Assembly (NCBI GenBank): GCA_019412865.1
Contig: DXOJ01000642.1
Coordinates: forward strand, 1 to 8,341
DNA: 8,341 nucleotides
Reading direction: 5' to 3'
Source: Bacteroides sp.
GTDB lineage: Bacteria; Bacteroidota; Bacteroidia; Bacteroidales; Bacteroidaceae
Numbering within the stretch: position 1 is the stretch's first letter; each line of letters opens with the position of its first letter. The position numbers were made by a program, and so were the translations under genes. Below, one piece after another: positions 1-5,655 of this stretch. The notes beneath the pieces were generated by a model. That model was not told the DNA's origin. It saw only the letters and a program-made list of their open reading frames with translations, and did not search any database.

Positions 1-14
1 GTTTATAACAGCTT

Positions 15-1334
15 ATGATAGATACCACTGTATTTCAAAATAAGACAGCCGTTTATTATACTTTAGGCTGCAAATTAAATTTTTCAGAGACTTCAACTAT
101 CGGTAAAATTCTGCGTGAGGCAGGAGTCCGGACTGCGCGTAAAGGAGAGAAGGCAGATATCTGTGTGGTAAATACCTGTTCGGTGACGGAGATGGCGGAT
201 AAGAAATGCCGGCAAGCGATTCATCGTCTGGTAAAACAACACCCAGGTGCTTTTGTGGTAGTGACCGGATGTTATGCGCAATTGAAGCCCGGCGATGTGG
301 CAAAGATAGATGGAGTGGACGTAGTGTTGGGAGCTGAACAGAAGGGAGAATTGCTTCAATATCTAGGTGACCTCCAAAAGCATGAAAAAGGAGAAGCTAT
401 CACTACGACGACCAAGGATATCCGTTCTTTTGCTCCCTCGTGTTCACGGGGAGACCGTACCCGTTTCTTTTTGAAGGTGCAGGATGGATGCGATTACTTT
501 TGTTCTTATTGCACGATTCCTTTTGCCCGGGGGCGAAGTCGTAACGGGACTATTGCTTCCATGGTTGAACAGGCCCGTCAAGCAGCTGCCGAAGGAGGAA
601 AAGAGATTGTTCTGACCGGAGTGAATATTGGAGATTTTGGTAAAACAACAGGGGAGAGTTTCTTTGATTTGGTAAAAGCGCTGGATCAGGTAGAGGGAAT
701 CGAACGTTATCGGATATCTTCTATAGAACCAAATCTGTTGACCGATGAGATCATTGAATTTGTGTCTCACTCCCGTAGTTTTATGCCTCATTTCCATATC
801 CCTTTGCAGTCTGGTTGTGATGAGGTTTTGCAATTAATGCGCCGCCGTTATGACACAGCTCTTTTTGCTTCCAAAGTGAAGAAGATCAAAGAGGTGATGC
901 CGGATGCTTTTATCGGTGTGGATGTGATTGTGGGAACCCGTGGAGAAACGCTGGAGTACTTCCAACAAGCTTATCAGTTTATTGAGAGTTTGAATGTGAC
1001 CCAGTTGCATGTGTTTAGTTATTCCGAACGTCCCGGAACGCAGGCCCTAAAAATAGAATATGTGGTTTCCCCGGAAGAGAAACATCAGCGTAGCCAACGT
1101 TTATTGACACTGTCGGATCAAAAAACGCAGGCCTTTTATGCTCGTCATATTGGGCAGACAATGCCGGTGCTGATGGAAAAATCGAAGGCAGGTGCTCCGA
1201 TGCATGGATTTACGGAGAACTATATACGTGTAGAGGTGGAAAGCGATGATTCGCTGGATAATAGGGTGGTCAATGTACGTTTGGGAGATTTTAATGAAGA
1301 GATGACAGCACTTAAAGGTACAATTCTGATATAA
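15..1334 (+). CDS. mtaB: tRNA t6A37 methylthiotransferase MtaB
   Basis: Radical-SAM enzyme that converts N6-threonylcarbamoyladenosine (t6A) at tRNA position 37 to the 2-methylthio form (ms2t6A) in the cytoplasm. The N-terminal methylthiotransferase domain (about residues 12-120) shows the three cysteines expected to bind the auxiliary 4Fe-4S cluster: C19 (LGCKLN), C55 (NTCSVT) and C86 (TGCYAQ). The radical-SAM CxxxCxxC motif is C159, C163, C166 (GCDYFCSYC), followed by the family-typical IPFARGRSR. The last 65 or so residues fit a TRAM-type RNA-binding domain. Length (439) is normal for MtaB, and the GCKLN context favours MtaB over MiaB or RimO. The ATG at 15 follows an in-frame TAA at 6-8, and the next methionine is residue 60, beyond the essential cysteines, so the start is secure. 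It is the first visible gene of a four-gene operon; the promoter lies outside the window or within the few bases before it. Confidence 0.95.
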   Translation: MIDTTVFQNKTAVYYTLGCKLNFSETSTIGKILREAGVRTARKGEKADICVVNTCSVTEMADKKCRQAIHRLVKQHPGAFVVVTGCYAQLKPGDVAKIDGVDVVLGAEQKGELLQYLGDLQKHEKGEAITTTTKDIRSFAPSCSRGDRTRFFLKVQDGCDYFCSYCTIPFARGRSRNGTIASMVEQARQAAAEGGKEIVLTGVNIGDFGKTTGESFFDLVKALDQVEGIERYRISSIEPNLLTDEIIEFVSHSRSFMPHFHIPLQSGCDEVLQLMRRRYDTALFASKVKKIKEVMPDAFIGVDVIVGTRGETLEYFQQAYQFIESLNVTQLHVFSYSERPGTQALKIEYVVSPEEKHQRSQRLLTLSDQKTQAFYARHIGQTMPVLMEKSKAGAPMHGFTENYIRVEVESDDSLDNRVVNVRLGDFNEEMTALKGTILI

Positions 1335-1336
1335 GT

Positions 1337-2260
1337 ATGGGATCAAAACTTATCTACTGGTTGGTATATAGTGGGATGTGGTTGTTTTCGGCACTTCCGT
1401 TCCGGGTTTTGTATATGTTCTCGGATTTGAATTATCTGCTGATGTATCATATTGGAAAATATCGCCGGAAAGTAGTTCGGGGGAACCTGTTGAGATCATT
1501 TCCGGAAAAAACTGATGCCGAGAGATTGCAGATTGAACGCAAATTCTATCGCTATCTGTCGGATTATATGCTTGAGGATTTGAAATTGTTGCATATGTCT
1601 GCCGAAGAGCTTTGTGTGAGAATGATTTATAAGAATACGGAACAATATCTGGAACTGACAGAAAAGTACGGAGGCATTATTGTGATGATTCCTCATTATG
1701 CCAATTATGAATGGTTGATTGGCATGGGTGCGATCATGAAACCCGGAGATGTTCCCGTGCAGGTTTATAAACCGTTGAGAGATCAATATCTGGATAAACT
1801 TTTTAAGCGTATCCGTTCTCGTTTCGGAGGATATAATATTCCCAAACATTCTACTGCACGTGAAATTATTAAGTTGAAGCGTGATGGAAAAAAGATGGTA
1901 GTCGGTCTGATTACCGACCAATGGCCCAGCGGATTTGATAGATATTGGACTACTTTTTTAGGGCAGGAGACTGCTTTTCTGAATGGTGCCGAGCGTATTG
2001 CTAAAATGATGAATTTCCCTGTTTTCTATTGCGAACTTAGTAAGAGACGCAGAGGATATTGTGAAGCGGAATTCAAACTAATGACGGAGACGCCGAAAGA
2101 AACCAAGGAAGGAGAAATCACTGAAATGTTTGCTCACCGATTGGAGCAGACAATTCGTAGAGAACCGGCATACTGGTTGTGGTCTCATAAACGCTGGAAA
2201 TTAACCAGAGAGGAAGCTGAACAACAGGAAGAATTGAACAAGAAGAAAGAACAGCAATGA
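1337..2260 (+). CDS. LpxL/HtrB-like lysophospholipid (lipid A) acyltransferase
   Basis: Predicted inner-membrane acyltransferase of the LpxL/HtrB family, which adds a secondary acyl chain to lipid A precursors. The N-terminus (residues 5-37) is hydrophobic and likely a membrane anchor. The catalytic HX4E motif is H120 and E125 (PHYANYE), the same His/Glu pair as in E. coli LpxL. A family-typical LITDQWP stretch is at 191-197 and the C-terminal block PAYWLWSHKRWK at 278-289. Length (307) is nearly that of E. coli LpxL. The tail (290-307) is rich in Glu, Gln and Lys. It starts 2 bases after mtaB and overlaps the next gene by 4 bases (ATGA), implying translational coupling. The acyl donor and acceptor cannot be read from sequence. 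An lpxL role is the likeliest, given the partner glycosyltransferase, but ornithine-lipid or other acylation is not excluded. Confidence 0.88.
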   Translation: MGSKLIYWLVYSGMWLFSALPFRVLYMFSDLNYLLMYHIGKYRRKVVRGNLLRSFPEKTDAERLQIERKFYRYLSDYMLEDLKLLHMSAEELCVRMIYKNTEQYLELTEKYGGIIVMIPHYANYEWLIGMGAIMKPGDVPVQVYKPLRDQYLDKLFKRIRSRFGGYNIPKHSTAREIIKLKRDGKKMVVGLITDQWPSGFDRYWTTFLGQETAFLNGAERIAKMMNFPVFYCELSKRRRGYCEAEFKLMTETPKETKEGEITEMFAHRLEQTIRREPAYWLWSHKRWKLTREEAEQQEELNKKKEQQ

Positions 2261-3285
2261 AAGTTTCAGTTGTAATCTTGAATTGGAACGGATGTGATAT
2301 GCTCCGTACTTTTCTTCCGTCTGTTGTCCGCTATTCGGAAGGAGAGGGGATGGAGGTTTGTGTGGCTGATAATGGCTCTACAGACGATTCTGTGACTTTG
2401 CTTCAACAGGAATTTCCTTCTGTTAAGACGATTGTGCTCGATCAGAATTATGGTTTTGCAGACGGATACAATTTGGCATTACAGCAGGTAGATGCAGAAT
2501 ATGTAGTGCTTTTGAATTCGGATGTCGAGGTGACGGAGCATTGGCTGGAACCAATGGTTGCTTATCTGGATGCTCACCCGGAGGTAGCTGCTTGTCAGCC
2601 GAAGATACGGAGCCAGCGACAAAAAGAATATTTCGAATATGCCGGGGCAGCCGGTGGTTTTATTGATAAATATGGTTATCCTTTTTGTCGGGGGCGTATA
2701 ATGGGCGTTGTGGAGAAGGATGAAGGTCAGTACGATACAGTGATTCCTGTTTTCTGGGCGACGGGAGCAGCCCTGTTTATCCGACGCGCTGATTATATGA
2801 ATGCCGGAGGATTGGATGGGCGTTTTTTCGCACACATGGAGGAAATAGATTTGTGCTGGCGACTTCGTTCGCGAGGACGTGAGATTGTTTGTGTGCCTCA
2901 AAGTGTTGTCTATCATGTAGGGGGAGCTACTCTTAAAAAAGAGAATCCTCATAAGACTTTTCTTAATTTCCGTAATAATCTTGTCATGCTCTATAAGAAT
3001 CTTCCACAGGAGGAGTTAAATAAAGTGATGCGTATCCGGGCCTGTCTCGATTATGTGGCAGTGTTTAACTTCTTGTTGCAAGGGCATTGGGACAATGCTC
3101 GTGCTGTTATGCGTGCACGAAAAGAGTACCAACAGCTACGTCCTTCATTTTCTTTATCCCGTGAAAAGAATATGAGAAAAAAAACTTTGAATCCGATACC
3201 TGAACGGACAAAAAGTAGTATCTTGTGGCAGTTTTATGTGAGAGGATGCAAAAGATTCTCTCAATTGTCGGATTTAAAAGGATAG
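2257..3285 (+). CDS. Family 2 glycosyltransferase (rhamnosyltransferase-like)
   Basis: Predicted cytoplasmic or membrane-associated GT-A glycosyltransferase using a nucleotide-sugar donor. The N-terminal fold is clear: VSVVILNWNG (3-12), the nucleotide-binding ADNGSTD (37-43, D38), LNQ-like DQNYGFADGYN (62-72), and the metal-binding DXD-equivalent LLNSDVEV (85-92). The acceptor-side half has ATGAALFIRR (168-177) and the EEIDLCWR block (195-202), whose acidic residues probably include the catalytic base. This arrangement matches the GT2 subgroup that includes WbbL/RfbN-type rhamnosyltransferases. The C-terminal 70 residues are basic and have no obvious transmembrane helix, so peripheral membrane binding is an inference. 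It overlaps the acyltransferase by 4 bases and ends 3 bases before mgsA. The context suggests a role in lipid-linked glycan or LPS core synthesis; sugar and acceptor are unknown. Confidence 0.9.
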   Translation: MKVSVVILNWNGCDMLRTFLPSVVRYSEGEGMEVCVADNGSTDDSVTLLQQEFPSVKTIVLDQNYGFADGYNLALQQVDAEYVVLLNSDVEVTEHWLEPMVAYLDAHPEVAACQPKIRSQRQKEYFEYAGAAGGFIDKYGYPFCRGRIMGVVEKDEGQYDTVIPVFWATGAALFIRRADYMNAGGLDGRFFAHMEEIDLCWRLRSRGREIVCVPQSVVYHVGGATLKKENPHKTFLNFRNNLVMLYKNLPQEELNKVMRIRACLDYVAVFNFLLQGHWDNARAVMRARKEYQQLRPSFSLSREKNMRKKTLNPIPERTKSSILWQFYVRGCKRFSQLSDLKG

Positions 3286-3288
3286 CAA

Positions 3289-3813
3289 ATGGAAGCAAAG
3301 GTTAGAAGAGGCATCGGGCTGGTAGCGCATGATGCGATGAAAAAAGATCTCATCGAATGGGTATTGTGGAATTCGGAACTGTTGATGGGAAATAAATTCT
3401 ATTGTACAGGTACTACCGGTACTTTGATATTGGAAGCATTGAAAGAGAAGCACCCTGATGAAGAATGGGATTTTACGATTTTAAAATCAGGTCCGCTGGG
3501 TGGTGACCAACAGATGGGATCACGTATTGTGGATGGACAGATTGACTATCTGTTTTTCTTCACTGACCCTATGACACTGCAACCGCATGATACGGATGTG
3601 AAAGCATTAACCCGCTTGGCTGGTGTAGAAAATATTGTTTTTTGCTGTAATCGTTCTACGGCGGATCATATTATTTCCAGTCCGTTATTTATGGATCCTG
3701 ACTACGAGCGCATTCATCCGGACTATTCCGGCTATACAAAGCGTTTCCAGGATAAACCTGTGGTGACGGAAGCTGTTGAATCAGTAAATAGAAGAAAAAA
3801 GAAGAGAAAATAA
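3289..3813 (+). CDS. mgsA: Methylglyoxal synthase
   Basis: Cytosolic enzyme that converts dihydroxyacetone phosphate to methylglyoxal and phosphate, a bypass of lower glycolysis that relieves sugar-phosphate build-up. Conserved family residues are all present: LVAHD (11-15), the phosphate-binding TGTTGT (40-45), SGPLGGDQQ (67-75) with catalytic D73 (E. coli D71), FFTDP (90-94, D93 = E. coli D91), and QPHDTDVKALTRL (98-110) with H100 and D103 matching E. coli H98 and D101. It is 174 residues against 152 in E. coli: about seven extra residues lie before the SGP motif (near 53-60), and a C-terminal extension ends in a polybasic NRRKKKRK. It starts 3 bases after the glycosyltransferase stop and is the last gene of the operon. 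The ATG at 3289 keeps the whole conserved core, and no better start is visible. Confidence 0.96.
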   Translation: MEAKVRRGIGLVAHDAMKKDLIEWVLWNSELLMGNKFYCTGTTGTLILEALKEKHPDEEWDFTILKSGPLGGDQQMGSRIVDGQIDYLFFFTDPMTLQPHDTDVKALTRLAGVENIVFCCNRSTADHIISSPLFMDPDYERIHPDYSGYTKRFQDKPVVTEAVESVNRRKKKRK

Positions 3814-3855
3814 GCCGGTAGTTTACGGCTGTGAAAATAGGAGCAGATTTTGCTT

Positions 3856-3910
3856 AAAAAAGGAATGCAGATGATACGGATTACTTTATTAATATCGTAT
3901 TATCTGCATT
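3856..3910 (-). terminator. Stem-loop terminator between convergent mgsA and folB
   Basis: Arms 3864-3878 (AATGCAGATGATACG) and 3896-3910 (CGTATTATCTGCATT) form a 15-bp stem with one G-U pair and a 17-base AT-rich loop. Read on the minus strand, the stem is followed after CC by six T (A tract at 3856-3861), so it is a good intrinsic terminator for folB. On the plus strand the stem is followed only by a loosely T-rich stretch (TCGTTATTTATGTTT), so termination of the mgsA operon there is plausible but weaker. A second short hairpin (AGCCG 3813-3817 with CGGCT 3826-3830) directly after the mgsA stop has no T tract. Confidence 0.7.
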
Positions 3911-3946
3911 TCGTTATTTATGTTTCATTACCAACAATGTGATATC

Positions 3947-4318
3947 TTATTTCTTGCTGCAGTGTAGCTCAATTCCTGCGGACTCTATATCTGCTCCCAT
4001 CGGTGGATTCCGTTTGGAAAGCCGGAGTTCTATTTCTTCAATACAGGGGAATTGGTCAAAGAGTTTTTGTATAATCCGTCCGCTCACGTGTTCCAGCAAT
4101 TTTGAGGGAATAGCCATTTCATTTTTTATCACCTGATGTACTTCGGCGTAGTTGACGGTGTCGGTAACTTCGTCTGTCCGGGTAGCTTTGCTGATATCTA
4201 CTTTCAGTTTCAGGTCAATGAGATATTCATTCCCAATCAGATTTTCTTGCGGTGCGACACCATGATAGGCGTAACAACGAATTTCTTTCAAAAGGATATA
4301 GCTACTGTTTATCTTCAT
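3947..4318 (-). CDS. folB: Dihydroneopterin aldolase
   Basis: Folate-pathway enzyme that cleaves 7,8-dihydroneopterin to 6-hydroxymethyl-7,8-dihydropterin and glycolaldehyde in the cytoplasm. Family landmarks are in order: YAYHGVAPQE (16-25) with E25, DTVNYAEV (53-60) with Y57, LLEHVSGRI (74-82) with the pterin-binding E76, and the SKRNPP motif (101-106) with the probable catalytic K102. Length (123) matches the usual 115-125 residues. The ATG at 4318 lies inside the 3' end of the upstream acyltransferase (17-base overlap, different frame), so folB is probably translated from that mRNA by re-initiation. Other folate genes are not adjacent. It converges on mgsA, with a hairpin terminator in the 133-base gap. 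Confidence 0.95.
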   Translation of the reverse strand: MKINSSYILLKEIRCYAYHGVAPQENLIGNEYLIDLKLKVDISKATRTDEVTDTVNYAEVHQVIKNEMAIPSKLLEHVSGRIIQKLFDQFPCIEEIELRLSKRNPPMGADIESAGIELHCSKK

Positions 4319-5354
4319 ATACTGTCTTTTTAGTGTGATCTTGTTTGACTTTTAACAGGTCTTTCTGTGCAACCATTTGTGGAATCACTTTAAGAAAGAC
4401 GGGTGTGAGCAGAAGGCAGATGCTTAATGTTATAAGCAGAAGTGCGCTTGCCTGTGCCCAACTATTGTGAATATAACGGCTGACTAATGGACCTAAAAAA
4501 TGAAGTATCGGTCCATGAATACTCAAGGTGATAATTGAATATCGTCCCAAGTAAGAAACAACCTTTATCTTTTTCACTTTTTTGCAAAGTAACATAATCA
4601 TAAATATTCCTGCAAACGCAGCGATATATACTTGAAAAATATTTCCCGCATAATTGTTGGTACGCATACCCAATGTGGTAGCGGTAAAGTACATTACCAC
4701 CAGTGCCAATACAATAAAAACCGGTATCAGTTTGTCGAAACGATGGCTGGGATATAGAAAGAAATTATACCGTCGGATCCAGAAACCGGCCACATAGAAG
4801 GGGAGGGCAGTCATGGAAACATCTATATACAGGGGTAACTCTATCTGTAATTTTCCGAGATAAAATCCTGCGCAACCAATCAGGATTGTCACAGCGAACA
4901 TGACAGGCAGATGCTTTTCGCGCAGAAAGTGAATTAGATAAAACAGGATGTTGCAATTGAATAATGCGAGTAGAAACCAGATCGGTGGATTGAACTTGAT
5001 AAGGTCGTGTCCATGAAATACAACCAAGAGTTCATTCCACGACACAGGCAGTTGAAATACCCCCGGAGCAATCTTCCAAACAATGTATTTCATTAGAAAT
5101 GCACTTAGATAGAAGAAAAGAAAAGGAATAATCAATTTGTTTATTTTTCGCAGGATGAATCCGAGCAGGCCTTCGTATGATTTGAAAAACACTCCCGAGA
5201 TAAAGAAGTAAAGCGGCATGCGGAAACAGGATAACATCGAATTCGTATCCAGTTGTTCGAAGGCCCCTCCAACGTGTGCCATTACCACAAGGATAATGCA
5301 GACTCCTTTGGTTAAGTCCACAAAATCAATACGTCTGCTCTGGTTGCCTTCCAT
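4302..5354 (-). CDS. Polytopic membrane acyltransferase (acyltransferase family 3)
   Basis: Predicted inner-membrane O-acyltransferase of the Acyltransferase_3 family (OafA/NodX/fucose-acetylase type), which usually acetylates sugars of surface glycans. From the start at 5354 it has 350 residues and about ten hydrophobic segments (roughly 16-34, 44-58, 74-92, 124-142, 150-167, 181-196, 208-225, 236-257, 268-290, 303-324). The N-terminal signature RIDFVDLTKG (8-17) leads to the likely catalytic H27 (VVMAH). FRMPLYFFISGVFF (44-57), PPIWFLLALF (123-132) and SIHGPILH (278-285) fit the family. The tail after 328 is charged. An in-frame ATG at 5420 would add 22 residues, but the promoter at 5383-5390 lies inside that extension and the family signature begins just after the 5354 start; AAAGAGAT just before that ATG could aid initiation. 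Substrate unknown; no glycan cluster adjoins. Confidence 0.86.
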   Translation of the reverse strand: MEGNQSRRIDFVDLTKGVCIILVVMAHVGGAFEQLDTNSMLSCFRMPLYFFISGVFFKSYEGLLGFILRKINKLIIPFLFFYLSAFLMKYIVWKIAPGVFQLPVSWNELLVVFHGHDLIKFNPPIWFLLALFNCNILFYLIHFLREKHLPVMFAVTILIGCAGFYLGKLQIELPLYIDVSMTALPFYVAGFWIRRYNFFLYPSHRFDKLIPVFIVLALVVMYFTATTLGMRTNNYAGNIFQVYIAAFAGIFMIMLLCKKVKKIKVVSYLGRYSIITLSIHGPILHFLGPLVSRYIHNSWAQASALLLITLSICLLLTPVFLKVIPQMVAQKDLLKVKQDHTKKTVYEDKQ

Positions 5355-5382
5355 TATCTCTTTTAATTTCTCTTTTTCGGCG

Positions 5383-5390
5383 CAAAGATA
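5383..5390 (-). promoter_or_regulatory. Bacteroides-type -7 promoter element for the acyltransferase-folB unit
   Basis: The minus strand reads TATCTTTG, an exact match to the Bacteroidota primary sigma -7 consensus TAnnTTTG, followed by CGCCG. It ends 28 bases before the ATG at 5354, which implies a short leader of about 20 bases. No clear TTTG -33 box is seen upstream; the region is only T-rich. This element decides the start of the acyltransferase and probably drives folB as well, since no separate promoter was seen for folB. Confidence 0.75.
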
Positions 5391-5546
5391 CTTTATAAAT
5401 CGGAATAAAAAGAGGAACATTGAAAAAATAAACGAATGATGCGAAAAGCGAAAAAGTATGATATATAGTAATGATATTATTGCGAAAAAAACGGTTGACT
5501 ATGTTTTGAAACTCCTTATTTTACCTCTGTTATCAATATATCCTTG

Positions 5547-5606
5547 AAAAACGAATGACGCGGATCACATAGATTTTAGTGTTCTTAATCTAGTGTTATC
5601 CGCGTC
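5547..5606 (-). terminator. Long imperfect palindrome, probable malQ terminator
   Basis: Outer arms GACGCGGAT (5557-5565) and ATCCGCGTC (5598-5606) pair over 9 bp. The stem continues with CAC/GTG (5566-5568 with 5593-5595) and TAGATT/AATCTA (5570-5575 with 5587-5592), interrupted by a one-base and a two-base bulge, giving 18 pairs around an 11-base loop. On the minus strand it lies about 50 bases after the malQ stop and is followed, after five bases, by TTTTT (A tract 5547-5551). That spacing is looser than in a classic intrinsic terminator. There is no T tract on the plus strand. Confidence 0.6.
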
Positions 5607-5655
5607 GGTAGTGTCCGGAAAATATCCTTTTTGAAAGTTACTTGTATCTTTTATT

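Larger units (their letters stand above)
5355..5655. other. Non-coding gap between the acyltransferase and malQ
   Basis: About 300 AT-rich bases without a credible gene. It contains the short leader and promoter of the acyltransferase (5355-5390), an A-rich stretch at 5421-5500 with repeated GCGAAAA words, and the long imperfect palindrome at 5557-5606 downstream of malQ. The segments 5430-5443 and 5549-5562 are a near-identical direct repeat (AAACGAATGAYGCG, 13 of 14 bases). No tRNA, small RNA gene or transposon end was recognised. Confidence 0.7.

Noticed and set aside
444..833. 129-codon open frame antisense to mtaB
   Set aside because: Opposite the radical-SAM core of mtaB, with no recognisable domain or promoter.
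1496..1921. 141-codon open frame antisense to the lipid acyltransferase
   Set aside because: Overlaps the catalytic region of a clear gene and has a non-protein-like composition.
2479..2952. 157-codon open frame antisense to the glycosyltransferase
   Set aside because: It lies opposite a well-supported GT2 gene, its translation has no recognisable motif and it has no promoter element; it is a shadow.
3813..3830. Short hairpin AGCCG/CGGCT right after the mgsA stop as an intrinsic terminator
   Set aside because: Only a 5-bp stem, and no T tract follows (GTGAAAATAG); the larger stem-loop at 3864-3910 is a better candidate.
3939..4333. Two 65-codon plus-strand frames opposite folB
   Set aside because: folB has all its conserved residues on the minus strand; these frames have no motif and no promoter.
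5218..5439. 73-codon plus-strand frame reaching into the acyltransferase promoter region
   Set aside because: Antisense to the conserved N-terminus of the acyltransferase; no family resemblance.
5421..5520. A-rich stretch with repeated GCGAAAA words as an iteron or CRISPR-like array
   Set aside because: The words are short, irregularly spaced and few; they fit base composition better than a structured repeat.
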